From a virus, in IMG/VR virus record IMGVR_UViG_3300042300_001193, positions 1 through 34,563 of that record: a stretch of 34,563 bases of DNA; one strand, 5' to 3'. Position numbers and translations under genes: made by a program. Positions 14,815 to 22,141 of the stretch are shown here, piece after piece; position 1 is the first letter of the stretch; each line of letters begins with the position of its first letter. The notes under the pieces were generated by a model, which saw only the letters and a program-made list of their open reading frames with translations, was not told where the DNA came from and did not search any database.

Positions 14815-15425
14815 TGAGCAAAGTTGAAAATTATTATGTAATGTTTAGAGCTTTACAGAAACATTTCACCACGAAGTACGATTATTTTAAATATTCTGGC
14901 AATTGTAAGATCTCTAAGACTTACATGAAAAATAATGAGTTGACCTGTTTTGCATTAATGAAAAGATATGATATAGAATCGTACAAATGGTTATGCATAT
15001 CAAATCTAATAAAAAATCCAAACATATGGCTAAACAATTTACTTGAAAGCGGTAGTGAAGAAAATTATCATAATAAGATAAAAGATCTGTCTGCATTGTC
15101 ATACAACTTTAAGAATGACATGCATAACATAATACAGACTGGCGATTTCAATAGTATGCTATCACCAAACTCGGAAGAATTGCCCGTGGTGTATAGAATG
15201 ACCAGAAAAGGCGAGATTAAATTAGAAACCTTAATAATTCTACACAAACTTTTGAATATTTTTCAAATTTGGTCAAAATACTATGATGATATAGTTTTGT
15301 GTGAATCTTTAAAAATCTGGACAAAGTACGAAAAATTTGTTGACATCAAAAAGCAATCAATGTATAAAGATGTCATCATTAATATGTGTTCTGTGGATAA
15401 GTTTAATAATAATAAAAGGGAATAA
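14814..15425 (+). CDS. 59: Replicative helicase loader gp59
   Basis: 203 residues (T4 217). The N-terminal ALQKHFTTKYDYFKYSGNCKIS is highly typical of gp59, followed by SNLIKNPNIWLNNLLES and FQIWSKYYDDIVLCESLKIW. gp59 binds forked DNA and gp32 and loads the gp41 helicase; it also blocks premature leading-strand synthesis. Position between gp33 and gp32 is as in T4. The start overlaps the gp33 stop (TGATG). Confidence 0.9.
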   Translation: MSKVENYYVMFRALQKHFTTKYDYFKYSGNCKISKTYMKNNELTCFALMKRYDIESYKWLCISNLIKNPNIWLNNLLESGSEENYHNKIKDLSALSYNFKNDMHNIIQTGDFNSMLSPNSEELPVVYRMTRKGEIKLETLIILHKLLNIFQIWSKYYDDIVLCESLKIWTKYEKFVDIKKQSMYKDVIINMCSVDKFNNNKRE

Positions 15426-15429
15426 TAAA

Positions 15430-16362
15430 ATGGCAAAATCAATATCTGATCTCAGATCAAGTCATAAATCTAATTTAGAATCTTTGCAGAAGCAATTAGA
15501 AGATCTTTCTAAAGGCAAAGATAATTCAACTGAAGATAATAAGTATTGGAAGGCAACGCTAGATAAGGCTGGAAATGGTTCAGCGATTATTCGATTTCTG
15601 CCAGCACCAAAGGGTGAAAATGCTCCATTCGTTAAGTATTGGGATCACGCATTTAAAGGTCCAGGCGGCTGGTATATCGAAAGATCTTTAACTACCTTGG
15701 GCGCAAAAGACCCGGTGGCTGAATCAAATGGAAAGTTGTGGAATGCCACTTCTGATGATAATTCTCCAGAAAGACGCACGGTGAGAGAACGCAAGCGAAG
15801 ACTGCATTATGTGTCAAATGTTCTAGTGATAAACGATCCTGCGAAGCCTGAGAACAATGGTCAAGTGTTCTTATTCAAGTACGGCATTAAGATATTCGAG
15901 AAGGTTAGCTCACTAATCTTACCACCACAAACTGGATTAAAGCCAAAAAAGCCAACAGATCCATTTGACTTTTGGAGTGGCAGAAACTTTGTTCTTGACA
16001 TAAGAAAGGTTTCTGGTTATGCTAATTTTGATACTTGTGAATGGGATGAACCTTCGGAAGTTATTGACAATGGTTCAGATTCAGACTATGATGAATTATG
16101 GTCTAGATGTCATAGTTTACAAGCTATCGTTGCTCCAGATCAATTCAAGACCTATGAGGAACTTGAAGCAAGATTCTTGAGAGTGACCGGTTCTGATGGT
16201 AAGAGAGCGCCAGAAAATGCTGTCATACCAAATAAACCTGTAGCGCCTGTCTTTACTGAAGAAGATGAGGATGATTCGCCAAGTCCATTTGCTTCCACGA
16301 CTGATGAAAGTGATGAATTTGAATTTCTAAATCAATTGATGAGTAAAGTTGACGGCGTTTAA
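15430..16362 (+). CDS. 32: Single-stranded DNA-binding protein gp32
   Basis: 310 residues from ATG 15430 (GGGAA site); an in-frame extension to 15337 lies in gp59 and is spurious. The N-terminal basic LAST-like region (residues 1-20), an OB core (KRRLHYVSNVLVINDPAKPENNGQVFLFKYG) and an acidic C-terminal tail (EEDEDD ... DEFEFLNQL) are in the correct order. It coats ssDNA and organises the replisome. The T4 zinc-binding loop (His-x-Cys-...-CxxC between the strands) is not present: only acidic/arginine-rich residues (SPERRTVRERKRR) lie there, as I recall for marine T4-like relatives. A strong hairpin follows the gene. Confidence 0.92.
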   Translation: MAKSISDLRSSHKSNLESLQKQLEDLSKGKDNSTEDNKYWKATLDKAGNGSAIIRFLPAPKGENAPFVKYWDHAFKGPGGWYIERSLTTLGAKDPVAESNGKLWNATSDDNSPERRTVRERKRRLHYVSNVLVINDPAKPENNGQVFLFKYGIKIFEKVSSLILPPQTGLKPKKPTDPFDFWSGRNFVLDIRKVSGYANFDTCEWDEPSEVIDNGSDSDYDELWSRCHSLQAIVAPDQFKTYEELEARFLRVTGSDGKRAPENAVIPNKPVAPVFTEEDEDDSPSPFASTTDESDEFEFLNQLMSKVDGV

Positions 16363-16373
16363 CTATACTGATG

Positions 16374-16396
16374 TGTGGGTGGTGTTACCACCCACA
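16374..16396 (+). terminator. Strong hairpin after gp32, probable terminator
   Basis: TGTGGGTGGT pairs perfectly with ACCACCCACA (10 bp, mostly G-C) around a 3-base GTT loop, eleven bases after the gp32 stop. Only a short TTAATAT follows, not a long T-run, so it may also act as a 3' mRNA stabiliser. Confidence 0.7.
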
Positions 16397-16416
16397 TTAA
16401 TATGATGGAGAAAAAA

Positions 16417-16800
16417 ATGAAAAAAGATCGTTTGTTTTGGTATTTTGTATTTTCGTTTCCTGTCTTTGTTTCAATTGCCTTAACTGTTCTGGTCCTTGTA
16501 ATCTTCTCGTCACCTAAAAAGACTGAACCAAACGATCAAAAGTTGTTTGAGTTTGGTAATCCAGAATTCAAACAAAACTATACATCGCACAGGGTATGGG
16601 GCAAATATGAATCTAGTGAGAAAGGCACCAGAAGGACGAATAGTTCTTTGTCCGTATGCTGTAATTCACAAGTATACTGTAGTAGTGAATTTCTAAAAAA
16701 GATTGATGGACTGAACATGTATAAACTACACATATCAGGAAACTTCAATAACATATCAAAAACGATGAACTGTCTCAGAGATATCGATTCTACGTTTTAG
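16417..16800 (+). CDS. Small single-TM protein with cysteine-rich C-terminal domain
   Basis: 127 residues from ATG 16417, chosen because a GGAG site lies seven bases upstream; an in-frame ATG at 16375 would overlap the gp32 hairpin. A strong transmembrane helix spans about residues 5-30 (FWYFVFSFPVFVSIALTVLV). The rest is a soluble domain with four cysteines (VCCNSQVYC ... MNCLRD), probably periplasmic and disulfide-bonded. No family is recognised. Its stop overlaps by four bases the stop of the convergent tail operon, and no terminator separates them. Confidence 0.55.
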   Translation: MKKDRLFWYFVFSFPVFVSIALTVLVLVIFSSPKKTEPNDQKLFEFGNPEFKQNYTSHRVWGKYESSEKGTRRTNSSLSVCCNSQVYCSSEFLKKIDGLNMYKLHISGNFNNISKTMNCLRDIDSTF

Positions 16801-18962
16801 GAAACGGAACTTAATAATGCCTTTTTCTGCAATTCATAAAAATATGGCTCTTCTGGTCTTGGTTTAATATTACCCCTTGGTGGTGTCGAGGCGCCACCAT
16901 TTCCTCCTCCACTCGACATATTATTCATAATAACTGGTGATGATTGTGTGGTTCTTGCATTCATAGAGGTTTGCAATCCTGCATTCTGAGCAGAATTGCT
17001 TGCAAGTGCTCGTGACATAGAGGGTACCGATGGTTCAACGGACATATTTTGAACAGATGGTGACACACTCATTTGACCAATTTGATATTTTTGCCTATAA
17101 GCCTCGGCGGAAGAACTGCCTGCAACGTTAGATAATCTTTGAAGTGCCTGGGCAGGTGTTGCCACTCCTCTAAAATTGGCAGGATTTAAAGCCATATCTC
17201 TGGTCAATTGCAGAGGTGCATTCGGATTTGCTCCATATTGTCTCAATAATGACTTAGCTCCTCCTGCACCTAGGTTGTGTGCAAGATATGCGGCCGTTGC
17301 TTCGTCCGTAAATCCGCTTTCCTTCATCACACCTTGCATAGATTTCAAATTATCTTTATATAATGCGGCTGCCATTTCCGCATTTTTCACAGGGTCCATT
17401 CTTATTTCATTTAAATCTCCACCGAATCCTAATTTTTCTGCATACTGTCTTCCAGTTCCTTTTGTAAACTGAAACAGTCCCATAGCACCGGTTGGACTGA
17501 CCGCACTAGGGTTAAATCCAGATTCGTGTCCCGCCATTGCAATAAAGGCCGCAGGATCTATTCCGTGTTTTTCGGCAACGCCGGTTAGCATTGCTTGCAT
17601 CTCAGGCTCAAGTTTGCCTTTTGTCTTTGGTGCCGGTATCGGCGCAGGAGGTATCATACCGGCAACACCGCCTGATGTTCTGATACTACTGCGACGATTC
17701 ATTACATTAGATCTTGGCATGGGGGCCGGTTGTGGTGCAGGCATTACGTTTGTAGCAGATTCGGATGATACACTAATACCATCGCCTTCTTGTGATACAT
17801 CCCTTGCCGCCAATGCAAGATCTATTCCTACAGATGCTGCGGTTCCAAGACCAGGTATGGTGCTGGCCGCACCGGATGCTATTTCCATTCCGGCTCCAGT
17901 CCAGTCGCCCTCAAAGGCTCTTTGTATTGCAAACAGTCCGCCGGCTATGGCACCCGCTATTGGTATTTTTTTCAATGCAGATTTACCAACATTTTTACCA
18001 ATAACTTTTGGTGCTATTTTTTCAAACGCAGATTTTGCAGACTTTGATATAATTTTTCCAGCACCAGTTTTTGCTATACCTTTTGTGATAGCACTTGTTG
18101 CAACCTTTGCGACACTACTTACCGATTTAGCGGCCTTTGTGGCCACCTTTGCGATTGATTTTACGACCTTCCCACCAGCCAAACCCCCAACTATTGATGT
18201 TATAGCTGAAATGATTTTTTTAATAGATTTTGGAAATAAAGATAACGCCGCAGTTGCTGAACCTATTCCAAATATAAAATCTTTTATTTTACCAAAAAAC
18301 GATTGACTTTGTTCTTGAATTTTATCGGTTTGATCTTCTTTATTTTTAATTTTTTCTTTAAATGCGGAACCTTCTGGTTTTGTGCCAGCTTCTCTTTGAT
18401 CATATAGAAAATCTAAGTATTCTCTTTGTAAGTTATTTGAAATTTGTAGTTGTTTTACAATTTGTTTACCAGTCTCGGTGTCTGCTTGTGCTCCATATGC
18501 ACCCGCTGCATTAACATCGGCAAATACAGGAGGCTTCATTCTTTGTAGATTTACGTCATTTTGATTTTCTGCCCATTCTCTATATTTTTCTCTTCTTTCG
18601 TTTGAGCCTTGTTTTGCCTCCTTATACACTCCGTAGCCGGCGGCCGCCAATGCCATTAATTTTTGAGTATTTGGTCCAAAAGATGCAAGTCCTAGTGCAA
18701 ATGCAGGCGAAATGGACTTTAGTGCACCTCCCATACCTGCTAAGGTTAATTGACCATACGGATTTTTTTGAGATTTTAAATTATTATTTTTAGCTTGATT
18801 TCTTTCTGACATCAAATGGGGCAATACTGTTGATGTGGAGGTTTCGGCATTCTCCTCTCCTTCTACAGTCCACTTGTTTTTGTCAGATCTCTTTAATTCG
18901 ATGGTTTTGGGTCCATCGTGAGTTTGTGCTTTGTAAATTATCGGTGATAAAGAGCCTTCCAT
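16797..18962 (-). CDS. Tape-measure-like tail protein with C-terminal lytic transglycosylase (SLT) domain
   Basis: 721 residues. The N-terminal half is Ala/Gly/Lys-rich with hydrophobic helical segments (residues about 230-300 and 340-400: IAKVATKAAKSVSSVAKVA, GAGMEIASGAASTIPGLGTA), a composition common to tape-measure or DNA-ejection proteins. A Pro-rich linker leads to an SLT domain at about 465-620: MAGHESGFNPSAVSPTG gives the catalytic Glu (E480), GAMGLFQFTKGTG and AAYLAHNLGAGG complete it. The domain would cleave peptidoglycan during DNA entry. T4 instead uses gp5 lysozyme in the needle. Placement after gp26 and a -1-frame ORF fits a tape-measure gene. An alternative is a baseplate-hub lysozyme. 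Confidence 0.7.
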   Translation of the reverse strand: MEGSLSPIIYKAQTHDGPKTIELKRSDKNKWTVEGEENAETSTSTVLPHLMSERNQAKNNNLKSQKNPYGQLTLAGMGGALKSISPAFALGLASFGPNTQKLMALAAAGYGVYKEAKQGSNERREKYREWAENQNDVNLQRMKPPVFADVNAAGAYGAQADTETGKQIVKQLQISNNLQREYLDFLYDQREAGTKPEGSAFKEKIKNKEDQTDKIQEQSQSFFGKIKDFIFGIGSATAALSLFPKSIKKIISAITSIVGGLAGGKVVKSIAKVATKAAKSVSSVAKVATSAITKGIAKTGAGKIISKSAKSAFEKIAPKVIGKNVGKSALKKIPIAGAIAGGLFAIQRAFEGDWTGAGMEIASGAASTIPGLGTAASVGIDLALAARDVSQEGDGISVSSESATNVMPAPQPAPMPRSNVMNRRSSIRTSGGVAGMIPPAPIPAPKTKGKLEPEMQAMLTGVAEKHGIDPAAFIAMAGHESGFNPSAVSPTGAMGLFQFTKGTGRQYAEKLGFGGDLNEIRMDPVKNAEMAAALYKDNLKSMQGVMKESGFTDEATAAYLAHNLGAGGAKSLLRQYGANPNAPLQLTRDMALNPANFRGVATPAQALQRLSNVAGSSSAEAYRQKYQIGQMSVSPSVQNMSVEPSVPSMSRALASNSAQNAGLQTSMNARTTQSSPVIMNNMSSGGGNGGASTPPRGNIKPRPEEPYFYELQKKALLSSVS

Positions 18963-18971
18963 CTTAGTGCC

Positions 18972-19373
18972 TTACTTATTCTTTGAATTTGAATTCCATT
19001 TTTTCTCAAATGCAGAGAATCCTACGTATCCACCGACCACAGATGCCATAACGAAATAAAACCAAGTTATAACTTCTCCTAAAATTTTCAATCTCGATTC
19101 GGGCACGACAAAAAGTGCCCAATAAGTTACAAGCATAATAGAAAATAAAGAAAAATATGCCATTCTTCTTCTATTTCTCCACGTATCACTAATTTCTACA
19201 GAGCTTTCATCAATTTTTGTATCCGTTTTGTCTTCGATATCTTCCTCGAATCTAGGTGCACCCCCTAATGCCACTATTTCTTTATTGTGTGGTTTATTGG
19301 GTTTAAGTCCTTGTCTTTCTATTGCAGATGCAACCAAACCTTTATTTTTTGTTTTAGTGGCTTTATCTTTCAT
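18972..19373 (-). CDS. Two-TM protein of the tail operon, holin-like architecture
   Basis: 133 residues. A 65-residue charged N-terminal region precedes two membrane helices (about residues 72-90, FSLFSIMLVTYWALFVV, and 101-121, ITWFYFVMASVVGGYVGFS) with a short loop. The second helix pattern resembles the last helix of some phage holins, which suggests a membrane-pore or tail-associated membrane protein; a holin would be expected to be expressed late, and this is a late operon. No firm family match. It lies nine bases before the tape-measure-like gene and seven bases after the small ORF. Confidence 0.55.
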   Translation of the reverse strand: MKDKATKTKNKGLVASAIERQGLKPNKPHNKEIVALGGAPRFEEDIEDKTDTKIDESSVEISDTWRNRRRMAYFSLFSIMLVTYWALFVVPESRLKILGEVITWFYFVMASVVGGYVGFSAFEKKWNSNSKNK

Positions 19374-19379
19374 AGAATT

Positions 19380-19559
19380 TTATTTCATAGCTTTCTTTAT
19401 TCTTTCATTTTCTTGTTCTATCCAATCATTTAATAATGCAATGTAGATTTCTCTTTCTAAGGGAATCATTTCTTCGATTTCTCTTAATGAGTATTTATGA
19501 TGCTGAATCATGGAAAAATTATTTTGGTAATGAGAAAATAGTGACTCATGACCCAGCAT
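19380..19559 (-). CDS. 59-residue ORF in the -1 frame after gp26 (candidate tail chaperone T-like segment)
   Basis: Reads from ATG at 19559 down to TAA at 19380-19382. The product (MLGHESLFSHYQNNFSMIQH..., then SLREIEEMIPLEREIYIALL and a lysine-rich end) is mostly helical, with the HHKYSLREIEEMIPLEREIY pattern I recall in T4-like baseplate-module ORFs. It shares one base with the gp26 stop (TAATG), placing it exactly in the -1 frame. It occupies the position of T4 gene 51 but is far shorter. It may be made as a separate protein by coupling, and/or as the end of a gp26 frameshift fusion. Confidence 0.75.
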   Translation of the reverse strand: MLGHESLFSHYQNNFSMIQHHKYSLREIEEMIPLEREIYIALLNDWIEQENERIKKAMK

Positions 19560-20290
19560 TATTCTAAAAAAGATTCTATACCTCTCATTTCATAGTTTCT
19601 TTTGGTTTGACAGGAAGAACACTCCCAAGATACAACGTGCTCAAGTCTTGGTAAATCTTCAAAGAATTTTTCTATTTTATTAAAATCTTTTATTGGTAAA
19701 GACTCTATGAATTTTAATACTTCTTCTTTTGATACCTCCATTGCTTCTATATCATAGACTGTTTGTTCGTCTGATATAGTTTTTATGCACTCCGAGACAA
19801 AATTAAAAACCGATTCAACATCCGGTGAGTTTAATTCTTTAAACTTTGAAATGGTTTCATAGGTGGGGTCTTTCATGCAAACCGTCAGCCCACAATCTAG
19901 TTTTATTTTTTTATTATAATTTTCCGGTATAAAAACTTTTACTGAGTTTAAATTAACTTCTATCGATTTTGATTTTTTGCACTCATCGCAATCTGGTCTG
20001 TCTGTTGGTGATAGATTTAGGGTCAAAATTTCCGATATTGATGCGGCTCTTATGTTTAATAGAATAAACTCCAGATCGTAGAATGCCATTTTGTCTACAT
20101 CTAATTCTGGATGCACTATACAATTTGATACTATTTGTTTTGTTGCTATAATCATTTGATCGACACTTTCTGTCTCTAGCGCCATCAATAATATTTTGTT
20201 TTCCTTTACCGTAAAGGGTCTGATTCTTACTTTTTGTTTTGTAACTGGCAATTCTATTTCATGTACTGGCAATTGTAATTGTTTAAACAT
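19559..20290 (-). CDS. 26: Baseplate hub/tail-assembly protein gp26-like
   Basis: 243 residues from the ATG at 20290; the ATG at 20302 is part of the SD (ATGGAGA). The order of regions fits gp26 of T4-like phages: an N-terminal LPVHEIELPVTKQKVRIRPFTVKENKILLMA, a CDECKKSK motif near the middle, and a C-terminal CSSCQTKRNYEMRGIESFLE with a second CxxC, suggesting zinc binding. gp26 is needed for baseplate hub assembly in T4. The gene is followed in the -1 frame by a small ORF and then by a tape-measure-like gene, as in the G/GT chaperone arrangement of other tailed phages. gp26 alone or gp26 fused to the next ORF (about 303 residues) may be made. Confidence 0.8.
   Translation of the reverse strand: MFKQLQLPVHEIELPVTKQKVRIRPFTVKENKILLMALETESVDQMIIATKQIVSNCIVHPELDVDKMAFYDLEFILLNIRAASISEILTLNLSPTDRPDCDECKKSKSIEVNLNSVKVFIPENYNKKIKLDCGLTVCMKDPTYETISKFKELNSPDVESVFNFVSECIKTISDEQTVYDIEAMEVSKEEVLKFIESLPIKDFNKIEKFFEDLPRLEHVVSWECSSCQTKRNYEMRGIESFLE
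19565..19571 (-). promoter_or_regulatory. Programmed -1 ribosomal frameshift site (T TTT TTA)
   Basis: Reading minus strand, the codons TCT TTT TTA GAA TAA end gp26; the heptamer T TTT TTA (19571 to 19565) is a canonical X XXY YYZ slip site. Minus-one slippage continues as AGA ATA ATG CTG, entering the 59-residue ORF. An imperfect stem (19553-19545 with 19534-19526: GGTCATGAG and CTCATTACC, one mismatch) begins 11 bases downstream. Confidence 0.75.
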
Positions 20291-20316
20291 TGTATTCTCC
20301 ATTCAAATGATTTTAA

Positions 20317-21123
20317 TTAAATTTGTGACAATTTTTTTCCTGCTAGTAATTGTGTTACTGAATACAGAGATGCAAGCGGATCAAAGACGAAACCTTTTAA
20401 GTGATTAAAGTCCGAAGTTAGTCTTTTATTTAGGGTGTCATTTAAACTCAATATACTACTTCTATCGTTAGGGTCTGTAACGTTTTGTAATAGATAATCT
20501 ATATAAGATTTTGGATCTATTCTTAATTTTGAAAATATATCATCAGCGCCACTAGAATTTGGTTGTAATCCTATACTATCGGAATTGTGCCAATCTTTCA
20601 TAACAAATTCTGCTTCTACCGTTGCTACAGATTGTCCACCATCACTGGTCAATATTACTGGATCAACTCTTCTAGGCCAAAATTCATTTATTCTTACGCA
20701 GTAAGTTGGCAAGCCAGCCGAATCTAAACTTGCGACTGTACATCCTTGTCTTCCATATTCATCGTAATAATTTACATAATAGCTATTTGGGTCTATGACA
20801 AAATTTTGCCATGCATCTAGCATTTTTTTAATCTTCATCTCCTCATCACATAAGAATGTAATTTGTATAGAAGGCCATTTGGCATAAACTGGCATATTTC
20901 TCAATTTGCCTTGATGTTTCCATTCTACCGTTTCTATTTCTCTGCCAGGTAATTCAACCTTTGATGCTAATGCTGGTACTAAATTTGAAACCTCTCTGAG
21001 TGAGCCTTGATCTTTGGTGAGTCCATATGGAAGATCAAATAGTACATAATATCTCCAAGGCCTCTGAAAGCCTTTTCCGACTGAACTTAAAAAATTTGTT
21101 AGACTTGGCGTTCTTAGTGACAT
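20317..21123 (-). CDS. Tail-tube-type protein (gp54/gp19 fold)
   Basis: 268 residues. KVELPGREIETVEWKHQGKLRNMPVYAKW and IQITFLCDEEMKIKKMLDAWQNF, followed by a NYYDEYGRQG strand and LPTYCVRINEFWPRRVDPV, are the tail-tube fold shared by T4 gp19, gp48-adjacent gp54 and related proteins. The extra 80-residue C-terminus and its place beside baseplate genes favour gp54 (the tail-tube initiator on the baseplate) over the major tube gp19, but the sequence does not decide it. An exact late box lies upstream on this strand. Confidence 0.65.
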   Translation of the reverse strand: MSLRTPSLTNFLSSVGKGFQRPWRYYVLFDLPYGLTKDQGSLREVSNLVPALASKVELPGREIETVEWKHQGKLRNMPVYAKWPSIQITFLCDEEMKIKKMLDAWQNFVIDPNSYYVNYYDEYGRQGCTVASLDSAGLPTYCVRINEFWPRRVDPVILTSDGGQSVATVEAEFVMKDWHNSDSIGLQPNSSGADDIFSKLRIDPKSYIDYLLQNVTDPNDRSSILSLNDTLNKRLTSDFNHLKGFVFDPLASLYSVTQLLAGKKLSQI

Positions 21124-21126
21124 TTG

Positions 21127-21729
21127 TTACTCTTGTTTTTTTGAACCTTCTAGCCATACCTTTGTTTTCGCCACATTTATAAATTTTTCAAAAGGTAAAA
21201 ACGGTACAAATGGCCAGTATTGTTTTGGTAATTGTTTAAGACTACCACGAACCCTTTCATATTTATAGTGCTTTATGCAGTGTTTATATGTCCTTAACAT
21301 ATCCCATCTTTTAATTCTTTTCACGGTCGGTGGACTAGTTCTAATGCTTGTTCTATTTTCCATTTCATTTTTTATGAAATTATACAAATAGGACGCTCTT
21401 AGTCTTGGTGCAACATAATGCAAATTTATACCGTGAAATCCTTCTCTATCTTTTGGAAAGATACTTATGACCAATGGTTGTCTGTCATATTCTTGTGTAG
21501 TTTCTGCCATATAGTTGAACATATATAATTCGCCATAAAATACAACTTTTAGGTTGTCATATTTTATTGGTTCATTATACATCTCCTCAAACCAATTCAA
21601 TTCTTTCAGTTTATTTGTTTCATGTCGTTTGGTTTTATTTGAATACATATCCCAAACTTGTTCTAGTTTTTGTAATATGTCACTATAGTCTTCTATAATC
21701 CCAGTTGTTTGATCGTCTTTTCCGTCCAT
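21127..21729 (-). CDS. Conserved tail-module protein of unknown function
   Basis: 200 residues, starting in the last codons of gp4. Motifs VFYGELYMFNYMAETTQEYD, HGINLHYVAPRLRASYLYNF and a Trp/Phe-rich PKQYWPFVPFLPFEKFINVAK near the end recall a conserved family in T4-like marine phages, for which I have no name. Basic throughout, with an aromatic-rich C-terminus. In T4 the neighbours of gp4 are gene 2 (DNA end protector) and 53, so gp2 is a candidate by synteny only. The start may be as late as MYSNKTKRH. Function not assigned. Confidence 0.5.
   Translation of the reverse strand: MDGKDDQTTGIIEDYSDILQKLEQVWDMYSNKTKRHETNKLKELNWFEEMYNEPIKYDNLKVVFYGELYMFNYMAETTQEYDRQPLVISIFPKDREGFHGINLHYVAPRLRASYLYNFIKNEMENRTSIRTSPPTVKRIKRWDMLRTYKHCIKHYKYERVRGSLKQLPKQYWPFVPFLPFEKFINVAKTKVWLEGSKKQE
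21260..21267 (-). promoter_or_regulatory. Candidate late promoter, exact TATAAATA on the minus strand
   Basis: Minus-strand TATAAATA lies within the upstream gene's coding sequence, about 137 bases before the ATG of the tube-like protein at 21123. It would boost the tail genes downstream independently of gp4. Its coding context (TAT AAA TAT GAA) could equally be chance. Confidence 0.4.
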
Positions 21730-22124
21730 ACTGCAAACTCTATATTATTCTTCTTTGCAAACTCTGATGCTTGTTCCCATTTTGCCATATTTCTCGCATA
21801 TTCAATAGTTTCCTTTAAATATCTTTTATCACTTTTTCCTTTTTTTGGAGGTTTTGTAAATCTTTCTGGTTTTATTTCAACCAACATTTTTTCATTATTT
21901 TTAAATTCGATCAATAAATCTACAAAATATCTATGCATGTTATTATCTATTGGACATTTATAGGGTATGACAACTTCTTCTGATGTCCATTTTGTGATGG
22001 AAGAATTTCTATCACACCATATAAATACTCTAAGTTCTAGAGAGGATCTATAATATATGGCATTTACGTTGCCAACGTACTTTTGCTTATTTCTGGGATT
22101 AAATTGTCCTTGATAGTATTTCAT
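21693..22124 (-). CDS. 4: Head completion protein gp4
   Basis: 143 residues from ATG 22124 (an upstream ATG at 22130 would add MF; longer starts are unlikely). The sequence MKYYQGQFNPRNKQKYVGN followed by YYRSSLELRVFIWCDRN, VVIPYKCPIDNNMHRYFVDLLIEF and MLVEIKPERFTKPP is the gp4 signature and has the fold of a small endonuclease-like head-completion protein (restriction-type D/E-x-K core: VD.LI and VEIKP). In T4 gp4 completes the head after DNA packaging. It heads the leftward tail operon and overlaps the next gene by 37 bases. Only 17 bases separate its start from the divergent gp48. Confidence 0.85.
   Translation of the reverse strand: MKYYQGQFNPRNKQKYVGNVNAIYYRSSLELRVFIWCDRNSSITKWTSEEVVIPYKCPIDNNMHRYFVDLLIEFKNNEKMLVEIKPERFTKPPKKGKSDKRYLKETIEYARNMAKWEQASEFAKKNNIEFAVWTEKTIKQLGL
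22020..22027 (+). promoter_or_regulatory. Late promoter for gp48, exact TATAAATA inside gp4
   Basis: An exact T4 late box on the plus strand, within the antisense gp4 reading frame, about 115 bases before the gp48 ATG at 22142. The 17-base gap between the two divergent genes has no room for a promoter, so one must lie inside gp4. It is the only exact match there. Confidence 0.55.
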
Positions 22125-22141
22125 AAACATATTTAGATTAT

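Noticed and set aside
17614-18306. A 230-codon Ala/Pro-rich frame on the plus strand
   Set aside because: It is the antisense shadow of the Ala/Gly-rich tape-measure-like gene; no start site or ribosome-binding site, and its repetitive composition mirrors that gene's codons.
19492-19499. Minus-strand CATAAATA late-like box
   Set aside because: It encodes part of the conserved HHKYSL segment of the small ORF, so codon constraint explains it.
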